Notes: generated from the letters alone by a model not told the origin. A stretch of DNA of 64,000 bases from Lolium rigidum (GCF_022539505.1 NC_061508.1:61947754-62011753), one strand, 5' to 3'; shown: positions 11,987-24,639, counted from the first letter of the stretch. A program made the numbers and translations.

Positions 11987-14900
11987 GTGTCTATGCATAG
12001 ATGGTTGTACGAGTAGAACACAATGGTTTTGTGGGCGTTGATGCTCTTGTTATCTTTAGTTTGAGTACTTTGCATCTTTGCGGTATAGTGGGATGAAGCG
12101 GCTCGGACTAACTTTACATGACCGCGTTCATGAGACTTGTTCCTCGTTCGACATGCAACTTGTATTGCATAAGAGGCTTTGCGGGTGTCTCTCTCTCCTA
12201 CTATAGTAAAGATTCAGTTTACTCTTCTATTGACAACATTAGTATCAACGTTGTGGTTCATGTTCGTAGGTAGATTAGATCTATATCGAAAACCCTAAAC
12301 CACGTAAAATATGCAAACCAAATTAGAGAGCGTCTAACTTGTTTTTGCAGGGTTTGGTGATGTGATATGGCCATAATGTGATGATGAATATGTATGAGAT
12401 GATCATTATTGTATTGTGGCAACCGGCAGGAGCCTTATGGTTGTCTTTAAATTTCATGTTGAGTAGTATTTCAAAGTAGTTGTAATAGTTGCTACATGAG
12501 GTGAACAACCATGAAGACGGCGTCATGGACTTTGACGCTACGCCGACGATGATGGAGATCATGCCCATTGATGATGGAGATCATGTCCGTGCTTTAGAGA
12601 TGAAGATCGAAGGCGCAAAGACAAAAGGGCCATATCATATCACATATGAACTGCATGTGATGTTAATCCTTTTATGCATCTTATTTTGCTTAGAACGCGA
12701 CGGTAGCATTATAAGATGATCCCTCACATTAATATCAAGATAATAAAGTGTTCTTCCCTCGTATGCACCGTTGCATTGTTCGACGTTTTGAAGCATCTCG
12801 TGATGATCGGGTGTGATAAACTCGACATACAACGGGTGTAAGCTCATGTTGCACACGCGGAATACTTGGGTTTGCTTGACGAGCCTAGCATGTACGGACA
12901 TGGCCTCGGGACAACGGAAACCGAAAGGTTGAACACGAGTCATATGGATGATATGATCAACATGTTGATGTTCACCATTGAAGCTACATCATCTCACGTG
13001 ATGATCGGTTTTGGTGTAGTGGATTTGGATCGTGTACCACTTAACAACTATGAGGGATGTTGTATTAAGTGGGAGTTCATTAGTAATTAGATTAAAACAT
13101 GAACTAATTATCATAAACATAGTCTCGAGTAGTATTTTGAATTAATTTTGTAGTATTGGCATCCGTTTTCTACCATGCGCTAGTCTTGTAATTGAGATAG
13201 AAATACTCGTTAAAATCTGACAAGAAACTTTACGGATTGGTACCGTATTGTTAAAGAATCAAGAATTGATTAAGTCCTATTGCAAACTTTTAGTAAACCT
13301 CACATTGTTGATTCAAAGAGCTATGGTTTCAATTAGTACCTAAAGTTATCTTGTCTCCGTGAAACTTGAAGTTCAAATCTGTTTGAAAAATAAGGAGCTG
13401 AAAATTTAGTTTTCAGAAATAATCAAGGTATGAGATATATGTGATATCTAAGACCTTATTGCAAGATGATAGAATATATTTTGGTGAGACTACATAAACT
13501 CATAAGTTTTATGGGAATGTACGAAGGTTGAAGACGCAAGGCGTCCCAATCCTCCAACTATTGGGGCACTAACGATATTCGCATATCCATGAAGTGATTG
13601 TCCTTAGTATGCACCGTTGCTAAGACTCGTCGTTTCGAAGCATCACGTGATGATCGGGTGTTATAGATTTTACGTGTGCTTCCAACGGGTGCAAGCCAGA
13701 TTTGCATATGCGAATACTAAGGTTTAACCTTTATGAGCCTAGCATGTACAGACATGGTCTCAGAAAGTTATCATGAATTGATGGATAAAATTATGAGTGA
13801 AATTGTTCATCGTATTACAAATTTACTAATAGTGAAATCTGAAACACTTGTCATATGATGATCAAATTTCAAAGAAAGAACCTCAAGGTTATTGGTATTT
13901 GACCAACAAACCTAGAAGTTATTAATGTTGAAATGTTTTTCTGAATAATGAGGAAAGCTAAAAGAGAAACTACAAAAGATATTTTGGCAAAAGAAAAGAA
14001 AAGACTAGAAAGTCTAGCTCAGGTGTATATAAATGATATACATGTTATGGTTGTATTCCTAGTTAAGTCACACAATGAAATTCTTGGGTATTAGTACCAT
14101 ATTAGTTGGTATGAAGTGTCATACAAAACAACGCAATACAAGAATACAATGGCCTAAGTGATTGACAAGGAATATGATAGGAATGCACGTCTGGAACAAA
14201 ATAAAGTGTTATTATGTTCGTCGTTGGCATTCTATCTAGCCCTTAGAATTTATAATAAAGAACTTAATAATTGTTATTTTGCTCCGGTCAAATGAAAACA
14301 ATGAGTTGTTCAAATTATGACATTACTCCATATACGATGGATAAGTTATTATAAATCTTAATGGTGAAACACACATACATAACGCTGACGCTAAAATGCC
14401 ATAAGGCAAATGATTTGAATTCCACTTATTTGTGGAACCGCCATTTAGGTCATGTTACAAAGGATCGCATGAAGGAACTCCATGCAAATGGATTTTTGGA
14501 GTCATTCGTTTTTTGAATCGTTTGGCGCTTGCAAATCTTTTCTAAAGAGAATGACTGAAATACCGTTCATAGGCCAAGAGTTGAACGGGCAACTAACTTA
14601 GTGAAAAATACATTATGATGTATGTGGTTCACTCGGGCATAGGTTGTGCGGGAGATTCGCTACTTCATGAAAACTTTCAAACAATGAATTGAGTATATAT
14701 GTGGATATATTCAATAAGGAAAAGTTTGAAACATTTGGATAGGATTCAAATAAATTTCAGCATGAAGTGGAAATCATCGTAATAGAAAAGTCAAATATCT
14801 ATGATTGGATCATGGTGGAAATATTTGAATTACAAGTTTTAGCGAACATCTAAGAGAGTTATGAAATTGTTCTACAACTCACGTTTCTTGGAGTATCATA

Positions 14901-16994
14901 GTGATGAAGAAGTATCCAAGAGATGTATCCAATAATTGTTGGGTCAATGATGAGATAAAATATTGATGTCATTATATTTTTGTGGATTATGCTTTAGTGA
15001 CTACCGCTTTTACACTCGAATAGAGCATCATCATGATCCGATGAGATGACACCATACAAGTTATGGCATGGGTATAAACCCTAATAGTTCTTTCTTTAAA
15101 TTTTGGTCTAAGAGATTACAACCAAAATCGGATGAATGTCTTTGTTGGTTATCCCAGAGATTTAATTGGGAATTCTTCCCACGAGACAAAAGACAAAAGT
15201 GTTTGTCAATGTTTCTTATTTCCGAGAAATTGTTTCTAGTGAAGTTTTTGAGTGGGAGGACAATATAATTTGATAAGGTTTATGAACCCGAGCATAATGA
15301 TCGTAGTAGCGCAGCATTGGAATTGGTTTCGGAAGCGGCCACGACGATCATGGCTCCCATGACTACAAAGTGTTTTAGCCATGGAGATCGAAGTACATAT
15401 TGAACCTTGTAGGTATGGTTTACTTTGTGATCAAATAAATGATTTGTGAACAAAGGATTGATTTTGAACAATGATAAACCAACTACAAACAAAGAAGTTA
15501 TGATGGGCCCTAACTCCGTTAAAATGGCTATATACCATGAAATCCAAGATAGAAAAATACTTTTTGAAAGTAAATGGATCTATAAAATTGATGGACTTGG
15601 ATGGAATATCCTTAAAGAAGCTCGACTTGTCGAAAAATTGTTTACGACAAAGTTCAAAGAGTTGACTACGATAAAATTAGATCTTCCGTATCAATGCTTA
15701 TAGTCTATGTGGATTATTCTAGTAATCACTACATATTTCTTTTATGAGATATGCTAGTAGGATGGCAAAATACATTACTTATCAGAAGTATGTATTAAAA
15801 GGTGTATACAAGATACAACCAAGAGTTTTGTCTGGTCCGGGAATACTAGATAGGTATACAAACTTCAATTTGATGAAGTAAGTATAGCGGAGTTTGAATC
15901 TTCACCGGATGAAATAGTCAAAGAGTTTTTGATTTCATCGTAGACGATGAAGAGGCTTGCATTTGTAAGAAATTAAGTGGAGCGCTGAGACATATTTATA
16001 ATACTTATGTAGAAGACATATAGTTGGTTATAAATAATGTAATTACATACTTGATTAAAAGGTTTCATTGAAAATTAACTTCAATGAAAGGATATGGACT
16101 AAAACATATTTAATGTCAAGATCTATGAAGATAGATTGAAACACATAATAAGTTTAAGTCAAAGTACATAGAATGGATATTGAAATAGTTCAATATAGAA
16201 ATATTAAGAAAATGTTCTTGTCATGTGAAGGTTTAACAAGACTTGAGTGTATCTGACACTCGATGAGTAAAAATACATGAGTGATTTTAGATCACAAATA
16301 AAATGTACAAAATCAGATATCTTGTGCTCTAAAATGTTATGAGCATATACCGGAATGATTCATAAGATGATCATAGGACGACAGTAAGAATATCCTTGAG
16401 TACTTTAGAAGAACTAAGGATATACATATATATTTTTGTATGAAGAAATGACAAACAAATCGCTGTAAGGTGTTACACCGATATTTGTTTTGTCACATAT
16501 CAAAATAGAATTTCAATCTCAAATTAGACTAAGTGTTGTTTTAAAGGTAGCACAATGAACTAGAAGTTGTCTATGTTAGATTTAGAAGAGTTCTAAATAT
16601 TGTGATGGATTCTAAAAAACGAGCAGTAATATGTCATTTGTTTTGACAAATGACCGAGGATGATGAGTCAAGAAGTTCTTTGAGAACTTGGTGTAGTTCC
16701 GATAGTGTCGTAACTTTGAAGCTATATTGTGTGTGACAATATTAGTGACATATTTCAGACCGCGGAATTAAGGTTCCACCAGTAAGACCAAACATATTTA
16801 ATGCCAACTCATTTGGAAATGAGTGATGCGTTGAGACGCAAATGAATTACAAAATACATACGGTTCTGAGCATGTTAGATCCGTTGACTAAAAACTCTCC
16901 CGTGAGCAAAAACATGATAAAGCACCAGTAAGGCCAAGGTGTTATATCTTTACAAATGTAAACTAGATTATTGACTCTAGTGCAAGTGGGAGAT
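11987..16994 (+). pseudogene. Decayed copia gag-pol region
   Basis: No long intact frame remains. Around 14419-14518 the translation reads like the pre-integrase zinc-finger segment of copia polyproteins (LWNRHLGH, then KDRMKELHANGF), broken by stops soon after. Around 15560-15640 a piece resembling the reverse transcriptase entry (KWIYKI followed by ARLVE) can be read, and a relic of the YVDD active-site region follows near 15705. The leader contains two diverged copies of a segment of about 160 bp (12755-12905 and 13600-13755; anchor GCACCGTTGC ... GAGCCTAGCATGTAC). The end (about 16978-16994, GTGCAAGTGGGAGA) is the polypurine tract. Confidence 0.8.
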
Positions 16995-18790
16995 CGAAGG
17001 AGATATGCCCTAGAGGCAATAATAAAGTGGTTATTATTTATATCTTTATGTTTATGATAAATGTTTATATATCATGCTATAATTGTATTAACCGAAACAT
17101 TAGTACATGTGTGATATGTAGACAACAAGAAGTCCCTAGTATGCCTCTTAAACTAGCTTGTTGATTAATGGATGATTAGTTTCATAATCATGAACATTGG
17201 ATGTTATTAATAACAAGGTTATATCATTATATGAATGATGTAATGGACACACCCAATTAAGCGTAGCATAAGATCTCGTCATTAAGTTATTTGCTATAAG
17301 CTTTCGATACATAGTTACCTAGTCCTTATAACCATGAGATCATATAAATCACTTGTACCGGAAAGGTACTTTGATTACACCAAACACCACTGCGTAAATG
17401 GGTGGTTATAAAGGTGGGATTAAGTATCCGGAAAGTATGAGTTGAGGCATATGGATCAACAGTGGGATTTGTCCATCCCGATGACTGGATAGATATACTC
17501 CGGGCCCTCTCGGTGGAATGTCGTCTAAGTCTTGCAAGCATATGAATAAGTTCATAAGAGACCACATACCACGGTACGAGTAAAGAGTACTTGTCGGAGA
17601 CGAGGTTGAACAAGGTATAGAGTGATACCGATGATCAAACCTCGGACAAGTAAAATATCGCGTGACAAAGGGAATTGGTATCATATGTGAATGGTTCATT
17701 CGATCACCGAAGTCATCGTTGAATGTGTGGGAGCCATTATGGATCTCCGAGATCCCGCTATTGGTTATTGGTCGGAGTGAGTACTCAACCATGTCCGCAT
17801 AGTTCACGAACCGTAGGGTGACACACTTAAAGTTGGATGTTGAAATGGTCGAACTTGAATATGGAATGGAGTTCGAATATTTGTTCGGAGTCCCGGATGA
17901 GATCCCGGACATCACGAGGAGTTCCGGAATGGTCCGGAGAATAAGATTCATATATAGGAAGTCATATTCCAAGTTTGGAAATGATCCGGTGTATTTATGG
18001 CAGGTTCTAGAAGGTTCTAGAAAAGTCCGGAAGAATGGCACTTTGGAAAGTGGAGTCCCAAAGAGACTCCACTTGCATGACCAGCCAACCCTAAAGGGGA
18101 GGAGTCCAAGGTGGACTCCCCTAGGGTGGCCGGCCAACCCACCTCAAGGAAAGGTGGGAGTCCCACCTTGGGTAGGACTCCCTCCTTGAGTAGGTTTCCC
18201 ACATATGGGAGGTTTTAGTGTTGGGGTCTTATTCGAAGACTTGGACTAGAACTCTTGGGGCTTCCACCTATATAATGAGGGGCATAGAGAGGGGGCTGAC
18301 CACTCTTTGGCTCAGCCTTGGCCGCACCCCTTAGAGGGCCGGCGCCCAACCCCCTCTCTCTCCCCAAACCCTAGCGGTCTTTCTCCTCCACCACATCCCG
18401 CACGCTTAAGCGAAGCTCCGCCGGATTTCTCCACCACCACCAACACCACGCCGTCGTGCTGTCGGATTCAAGAGGAGCTACTACTTCCGCTGCCCGCTGG
18501 AACGGGGAGGTGTACGTCGTCTTCATCAACAACCGAACGTGTGACCGAGTACGGAGGTGCTGCCCGTTCGTGGCGCCGGAACCGATCGTGATCAAGATCT
18601 TCTACGCGCTTTTGCAAGCGGCAAGTGATCGTCTACCGCAGCAATAAGAGCCTACTCTTATAGGCTTTGGAATCTCTTCAAGGGTTAGTCTTGATCATCC
18701 CCTCGTTGCTACCGTCTTCTAGATTGCATCTTGGCTTGGATTGCGTGTTCGCGGTAGGAAAATTTTTGTTTTCTATGCAACGTTATCCTA

Positions 18791-18792
<2 letters not shown>
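16995..18792 (+). repeat. 3' LTR of the copia element
   Basis: It matches 10174-11971 almost throughout. The first base is C instead of T (CGAAGGAG instead of TGAAGGAG), so the canonical TG end is mutated. A handful of single-base indels explain why LTR open frames differ from the left copy. Confidence 0.92.

Positions 18793-18830
<38 letters not shown>
18793..18830. repeat. CT microsatellite, right part
   Basis: Pure TC repeats directly after the copia 3' LTR. They continue the microsatellite at 10080-10173. Confidence 0.95.
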
Positions 18831-18833
<3 letters not shown>

Positions 18834-18836
18834 TTT

Positions 18837-19110
18837 TGGAATCTTCTCCACAATACCATGCACCGAAAGGTTGACTTACTCTCACCGAGTTAGCTAGATG
18901 GAGCCTTGTATGATTGTTGTATTGTACATGTGGATACTGGTGGAGAGATGGTTCAATCTAAGGAGCAGGAAGGTGGAATCTTCTCCACAATACCATGCAC
19001 CGAAAGGTTGACTTACTCTCACCGAGTTATCTAGGTGGAGCCTTGTATGATTGTTGTACTGGACATGTGGATACTGGTGGAGAGATGGTTCAATCTAAGG
19101 AGCAGGAAGG
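18837..19110. repeat. 137-bp tandem duplication
   Basis: Two adjacent copies start at 18837 and 18974 (TGGAATCTTCTCCACAATAC). They differ at only a few positions, for example GTTAGCTAGATGG against GTTATCTAGGTGG. The short frame reading through both copies shows nothing I recognise. The duplication sits beside the microsatellite that the copia element split. Confidence 0.9.
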
Positions 19111-19770
19111 AGATATCCTCGTGGTTGGGAGGATTTTCCTAGCTGCAGGATCACTCGGATCAGAGTCATCGCCGAGCCTTCTGCAACTTCTCGGTGAGTT
19201 AACCTAGATCTATCTTGTTGTTGCTATCTCCATGGAAGGATCTTACCGGTTCAAGTAGATGCACAAAAAAAAACTATGCCTCGTAACTCTATAGTAGAAA
19301 CACCTATTCTGGCGACCTAATCAGAACACTAGTAGTACACATAATTAAGTTAGGAGCATTGCTGATGTAACTATTGTAAATGGGCCCCACTATGATAAAA
19401 CGAAGCATACATTCGTTACATGGTGAAATATTTTAGGAACATGAGAAATAGGATTCAACAATACCCAAAGCACGATGCGAACCTAAACATAACATTCACT
19501 CTCTATGACGCCACCTTCATATGTGTACAAGCATCCTGATTGCTAGGAATCTTATACGTTTTTTAATTGGAGTGTGAGGACCCTGGCCTTTGTATCGAAT
19601 AGATGCTTACATGCTTTATTGCATTTTATTACATCATTCAAAAAATAAATGACAAAGAACATACATCATAAAACTCGAAGCCACTACACAACACCCACAA
19701 ACTCGATAATGGACAAAAATCGTGTCAACGGGGCACCCTATGCCCGGAAAAACAACGAAATCACTCCAAA
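19111..19770. other. Gene-free stretch
   Basis: The start contains TTCTCGGTGAGTTAACC, which looks like a splice donor, but no gene model can be built around it. The part after about 19570 (GTGAGGACCCTGGCC onwards) resembles repetitive grass DNA. Nothing further is seen. Confidence 0.35.
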
Positions 19771-19778
19771 TATAGAAT

Positions 19779-22309
19779 TCATTGCAGACTGAATACGAGA
19801 ACGCACTTGCGTATCAGAGTAGCAAAGATAGAATTCATTGCAGACTGAAACGTCGCTGGAGCATTTGTAAGGCCAAATGGCATGACTTTGAACTCATACA
19901 ACCCAAGATGAGTTTTAAAAGCCGTTTTGTGTTCATCTGGGGGTACTAACCGAATCTGATGATACCCTGCTCGAAGATCTATCTTCGTGAACCATTGAGA
20001 GCCTGCCAATTCATCAAGGAGTTCATCTACTATTGGCATGGGGTATTTATTTTTTACTGTCAAGTTGTTGATCCCCTATAATCCACACAAAAGCGCCATG
20101 AGCCATCTTTTTTCCTGACCAAGAGTACTGGAGAGGCAAAAAGACTGGTGCTCTCTTGAATCAAGCCTTTCCTAAGCATTTCCTGAACTTGCTTTTCAAT
20201 TTCATTCTTCTGATGTGGTGCATATCGATAGGGCTTGACATTGATAGGTGTTGCGCCTGGTAATAGAGGAATGTGGTGATCAAAAGTCCTATGCGGGGGT
20301 AGTGATGTAGGTTCTTGGAAGAGGTTGTTGTGCTGTTGTATCAGTTGCTGCACTGGAGCTGGTATAGTCTCTGTCACTGGTGGTGCATGATCATCCTCAA
20401 TGGGCCATAATTCTAGCAATTGACAGACTTCACCACTATGAACCAGACCATGTAGAGTTGCAGCAGAAATGACTGTGCAAGATTCCAAGTTTGACTGGAC
20501 CCCTCTGAGAGTTATCCTAGCGCCTTCATGCTTGAATCTCATTGTCTTTTTCTGCCAATTGACCCACATCTTGCCATTGTTTTGATTTTCCATACCCAGA
20601 ATAATGTCATAGGAACGCAATGGCAAGATCTTGAGGTCAGTTGTGAATTTGTGGCCCTGTGTAAACCAAGTAACCCCTGGTAGAAATTCGGAGCAGTCAA
20701 TGGTGCCTCCTCCTGCTACCTTGACCTTGGACAGTGGCATTTGAGATACAGGTCGTTGTAGCCTATCAGCCAATGTTTTGCTGATGAAGTTGCTTGTACT
20801 GCCTGAGTCAATCAGTATAAGAGCTGTATACTTGCCGACCTGCCCTTGTAATCGCATACTTCGTCTGCTTGTTGTCCCAGATATTGCCTGTACTGAAACT
20901 TTCATCATTTGTTCAGTATCTGTGTCCTCAGCCCCAGATTCAGATGTCTCATTGTCAGTATCCTCCACTGGTGTTGGATGCTCGATTTGTAGTGCCTCAA
21001 GTAGTTCTTCGAGCACATGAAGTTGGACTTGTGCTGGGCACTTGTGTCCAGGAGCATATTTCTCCCCACACTTGAACCATTCCCCTCTAGCACGGCGTTG
21101 AGCACGCAGAGAATCGAACTTACTGACAGTTGCAATGGCTGGTTTGTCTCCTGCTTTCTTTTCTTCAGGAGGAGCCCCCAAAAATCCCGGCAGTTGCCCC
21201 TGCTGTTTGAATTTGACCCATAGGGCATCTCGCTGAGTGTATTTGTTTGAACTTGGAGTCGTATCTTCCACCAATAGAGTTTCCTGCGTTTGAGCCAAGG
21301 AATGCGCCAGATCAACAGTTCCAGGATTTTGCAAGGCAATAGCTCGACGAATGTCATGTTTAAGACCAGCGATGAACCGTCTTACAAAGAAGGTCTCATC
21401 ATAGGAGTGGTTATATATTAGAATCTTGTGCATCAACTCCTCAAATTTGTGTGCATATTCATCTACTGAACCCGTTTGTTTATGTGCAAAGAATAAATCC
21501 ATGAATTTGGCATACTTGTCCCTATTGAACTTTGAAAAGACCCCTACACATAACTCCGGCCAAGTGGCAACACTATGCAAGGCCTCATAGGTTTGTAGCC
21601 ATAATGCAGCATTACCTCTAAAGTGCATAGTTGCAAAATCTACCCACAGATTACTTTGCACATTATAAAGCTTAAAGTATTTTTCACAACTCTTTTTCCA
21701 CCATTTTGGGTTATCTCCATCAAACTGTAGAAAATCTGACCTAGGCAGCCTAGGACCTGAGTGACTACGGTGATGTGGTGTGTATGTGTTCTCAGTTTCA
21801 GCAATTTCATCATCTTCATCGGACACCACATAATTTTCAGAGTTTGTATCAGTGAGCTCACCCCTGACCAGGGCACGACTGGAGGTGCGATCCTCTCCAG
21901 TATAAGAACCCTGGTGATTGTGTTGCTGACGGCGCCGTTCCGGTCGAAGTGAGCCCGGGTCCAAATCGATGGTGCCCGAGGTCGAGAGCGTGGTCCTCGC
22001 CTTCTCCATGATGTCGAGGCGCGACGCCACCAGCTCCATCGACTGCTTCAAGTCGACGACGGAGCGATCCAGGGCTGTGTTAGCCTGGATCACCCGGTCC
22101 AGAGTTGTGTCGACCTTTGTGGTGTTGCGGACGATCTCTTGATGGGAGAGCGCCAACTTGTCGAGCACGGCGTTGATGTCGGAGATGCGGGCGGTGTTGG
22201 CTTGCCCTGCTTCTGCCGTCGCGTTGTTGGCTTCCGCCGTCGCCGCAATCAGTTGCCGGAGATCGGCGATCGACAGCTCCGCCATCTCCACTCGCTCCGT
22301 GAGGTTCAA
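19779..22309 (-). pseudogene. gypsy gag-protease-RT polyprotein, frameshifted and truncated
   Basis: A 749-codon frame starts at 22309 and runs to 20060. The N-terminal 200 residues are coiled-coil-like. A capsid-type gag domain follows (residues about 190-350, with FDGDNPKWW and WVDFATMHFRGNAALWLQ). A CCHC knuckle remnant (WFKCGEKYAPGHKC) has tryptophan where the first cysteine is expected. The aspartic protease has the catalytic IDSGST, with IILGM later. Reverse transcriptase starts with ASPVLLVRKKDGSWRFCVDY; a single-base loss near 20063 then shifts the frame. RT continues in the next frame (20060-19779) as [14 protein letters not shown] and [13 protein letters not shown], and is cut just before the YVDD-type active site. 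The PR-RT order is that of Ty3/gypsy; a chromovirus is likely. Confidence 0.9.
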
Positions 22310-22473
22310 TCGCCCGGATCTCGTCGTCGTGACTCACGCGACTCCCGTCGGACCGATCTAGGGTACACCGAAGGTGTTTTGCGCGAATTCACAAGGAATC
22401 CGCACCCGTCGTTCGGATTTATCAACAGGGAATCCGTGAATTCGCGATTTTTGGGGAAAATTTTCCGGGATCG

Positions 22474-22491
22474 AAACTGCTCTAGATACCA
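22474..22491 (-). promoter_or_regulatory. Primer-binding site, tRNA-Met type
   Basis: On the minus strand TGGTATCTAGAGC begins two bases after the LTR end. It is a one-base variant of the TGGTATCAGAGC form common in plant retroelements. Confidence 0.75.
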
Positions 22492-22493
22492 CT

Positions 22494-22791
22494 TGCTACG
22501 TACTAGATCGCGGACCTCGCGTCACGCACAGGTATCTGGATCATAGTCTCGAATTCGGTTACACTTGGTAGAGTTTGTGCAGAAGAGGAGATCTAAGGGG
22601 AAGGAAGGGAAGAGCGAGTCTGCTCAGTACATTCAATCATGCCGTCTCATGACGATCCTCAAGCAGAGATAACGTGCTCTGGTGTTTTGTCCTTGGCGGG
22701 TTGGGCCTGTCATCCCTTGGGCCTTGCCTTGTGCTCCTGGGCCCGCCTGATGTCCCGTTGACGACGTCGTTTGTGGTGTGGTGTCGTAGCA
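22494..22791 (-). repeat. 5' LTR of the truncated gypsy element
   Basis: On the plus strand it opens TGCTACG and closes CGTAGCA, a perfect 7-bp terminal inverted repeat. Beside its left end is the minus-strand primer site. A short LTR of about 300 bp is unusual among grass gypsy elements but is seen in some small chromoviruses. Confidence 0.85.
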
Positions 22792-22959
22792 TGGTTCGAT
22801 TCTGTATATATGACACGCCAGCTGAGTCTATGCCACACATTTCAGTGACATGTGCATGACATACTTAGTGCATGCAATGGTTGATAAGACCGTCTTATCT
22901 TAATCTTGCCACGTAATCTAGACGTTTCATCGACTCTCCATCGACGTCACATTTATGCT

Positions 22960-23617
22960 CGCGTGAGGCCTACCGTATGCTCTCTCCGGTCCGCCCCCGG
23001 GACGCATCCGCTTGCGTGTCCTGGTCCTGTCCTTGTGCCTCCCATTGAAGCTGAAGATCTTTGCCTACCTCGGCAACATTAACCGCTTGAGTACGCGCGC
23101 CAACCTCCTCTACGAAAGTTGCTCCCCCTCTGATATTTGCGCCACGTGCCCCGCTGTGGAGTCGGGTAGACACATGTTCTGTGATTGCCACTTGGCAGCG
23201 GATGTTTGGTCCTGGCTGGATGTCCCAATCTCGGTCGGGTGTTTCTCCATTTGAGACCACCGGCCACCTCTCCCTGTGTCGATGCTACTTGGCATATGGG
23301 GGTCGCGATGACCCTCTGGTCCATATGGAAGAGCCGCAACGATCTTGTCTTCAACGGAAGACCCTCCACCTCGAGCACCGCACTGCGGAGAGTTTGACGA
23401 CCTTGCCCTCTTGCGGTGGCGCCTCCCGACCGCCACCCGGGCGGCGTTGGATGTGTTACGGTCCTACATTCTGGCTAGAGCCATGTGATGCATGTATATC
23501 TCTCTCTCTCCCCCGCCCCCATGTACCTCTTCTACCTTGTACATATAGATCGGCTGCTTGGCCTCTTCGAGTAATAATAACAAGCGGTGAGGTTTTCCCC
23601 CGTCAACCTCGAAAAAA
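22960..23617 (+). mobile_element. LINE 3' end (5'-truncated non-LTR retrotransposon)
   Basis: The frame at about 23012-23254 reads like the zinc-binding region at the C-terminus of plant LINE ORF2 proteins: LKLKIFAYL, RLSTRANLL, a C-x2-C and H-x4-C pattern (ICATC ... HMFCDC), then VWSWL. A further piece (TLWSIWKSRNDLVFN) follows in another frame from about 23300. The copy ends in TAATAATAACAAGCGG...CCTCG followed by seven As (23611-23617), a typical poly-A end. It is 5'-truncated and frame-broken. Confidence 0.7.
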
Positions 23618-23618
23618 A

Positions 23619-23803
23619 CATGGTGTACAATGGATTATTTTTAGTCTCATCTTTAGTAATGAGATTCTAAATATATGGTGAGAGAAATTGTGCTAAGAGA
23701 CTCTTAGCTTAGAGAAGGAAAATTCTTTTTGATCTTTCTCTTAACCCTAATCCACCTAAGCGTTTATCTAAGTGGCACTGCTTAGGTATCACCATTGTAC
23801 ATG
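23619..23803. mobile_element. Putative MITE
   Basis: About 185 bp with imperfect inverted ends: CATGGTGTACAATGG on the left and CCATTGTACATG on the right. It is AT-rich and non-coding. A related sequence (GTGCATGCAATGGTTGATAAG) lies at 22870-22890. The superfamily and TSD are not clear. Confidence 0.5.
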
Positions 23804-24300
23804 TTGCAGAGGTTCCGTGTCCACTGCCATTTCCGAGTTCTGACAGCCTCCAACACTCTAGAAAAGGGACTATCAGAATGCGATGCCCTCCACAATTTAA
23901 TCCGACTTAGGTGACCTCCAGATCGAGCGCTCCATCCCCGCAGCCACCACCCGTTAAACCTTCATCTTCTACACCTATGGCCACAGGGCCTCACCGTCTA
24001 AACCTGCCAAAGCTCATCTTCTGCATGTCCAACGCCACCCTGGTCATCCCGCTAAACCCCGCATCCTTTCTTCTCTGGTGTCAGCGCCAGCCACATGGCC
24101 CACACCCTCGGACACCTAAGTCTGACGTCGGCAACTCTAACCTGATCCCAGGAACCTTGTGTTTAGGGGCTCGCCTCAGCTACCTCCCTCTTTCCGGTTC
24201 TATCTATCGTCGCATGTATCGGGGAAATCAACTTCTGAAATGTGCCTCTACTGTACTCTTTGCCAGAATTTTTTTGTTAGGTGCCAGTAATATCCATCTG
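23804..24300. other. Gene-free stretch
   Basis: A C-rich open frame (23911-24411) has no recognisable domain and runs into the tandem repeats on its right. No gene is called. Confidence 0.3.
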
Positions 24301-24512
24301 TTTCTCGGCATTTTTCAAAAAGTTCCGGTAATGCCTAGGATTACCGGCAGTTTATCGATATGCCTCCGGTTCTTTTCGTGGCATTTTTCAAAAAGTGTCG
24401 GTAATGCCTAGGATTACCGGCAGTTTATCAATATGCTTCCAGTTCATTTCGTGGCATTTCTCCAAAAGTGCCGGCAATGCACAGTATTACCGGCCTTTTT
24501 TGAAACTACCTT
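24301..24512. repeat. 73-bp tandem repeat with palindromic core
   Basis: Copies begin at 24301, 24374 and 24447 (TTTCGTGGCATTTTTC). Each holds an inverted core of the type CCGGTAATGCCTAGGATTAC followed by CGG. Such GC-centred palindromic repeats resemble the subterminal repeats of CACTA elements, but no CACTA terminus was found here. Confidence 0.75.
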
Positions 24513-24639
24513 CAAAATATGATCATTACAGGCATATAGTTAAGTGTCGGCAATTACATGTACTATTTTTGTGGTCTCCTGTGTAACACACAACTAGGAG
24601 GTTGAGCTACATTTACATGTACTATTTTCTCATGCTAGG

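Larger units (their letters stand above)
10174..18792 (+). mobile_element. Complete copia LTR retrotransposon (Angela/BARE-related), decayed inside
   Basis: Two 1798-bp LTRs flank a 5.0-kb internal domain. The flanking five bases are TCTCT on each side (10169-10173 and 18793-18797), a TSD within a CT microsatellite. A tRNA-Met type primer site follows the 5' LTR and a purine-rich tract precedes the 3' LTR. The internal domain has no intact frame, but translated fragments of copia integrase and reverse transcriptase can be read. The LTRs differ at only some 15-20 places that I can see (roughly 1%), so the insertion is young although its coding region is heavily decayed. It probably moved as a non-autonomous member using proteins from a relative. 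Confidence 0.92.
19771..22791 (-). mobile_element. Truncated Ty3/gypsy element, minus strand
   Basis: Reading leftwards there are a 298-bp 5' LTR (22791-22494), a tRNA-Met type primer site, a gag-protease-RT frame, and an abrupt end inside the reverse transcriptase at about 19790. No 3' LTR, integrase or RNase H is present. At the truncation point a 22-bp piece of the element itself (19828-19849) is repeated at 19772-19793, which suggests repair with templated filler DNA. Confidence 0.88.

Noticed and set aside
22158..22546. Plus-strand frames opposite the gypsy gag start
   Set aside because: Shadow frames of the minus-strand polyprotein and its leader.
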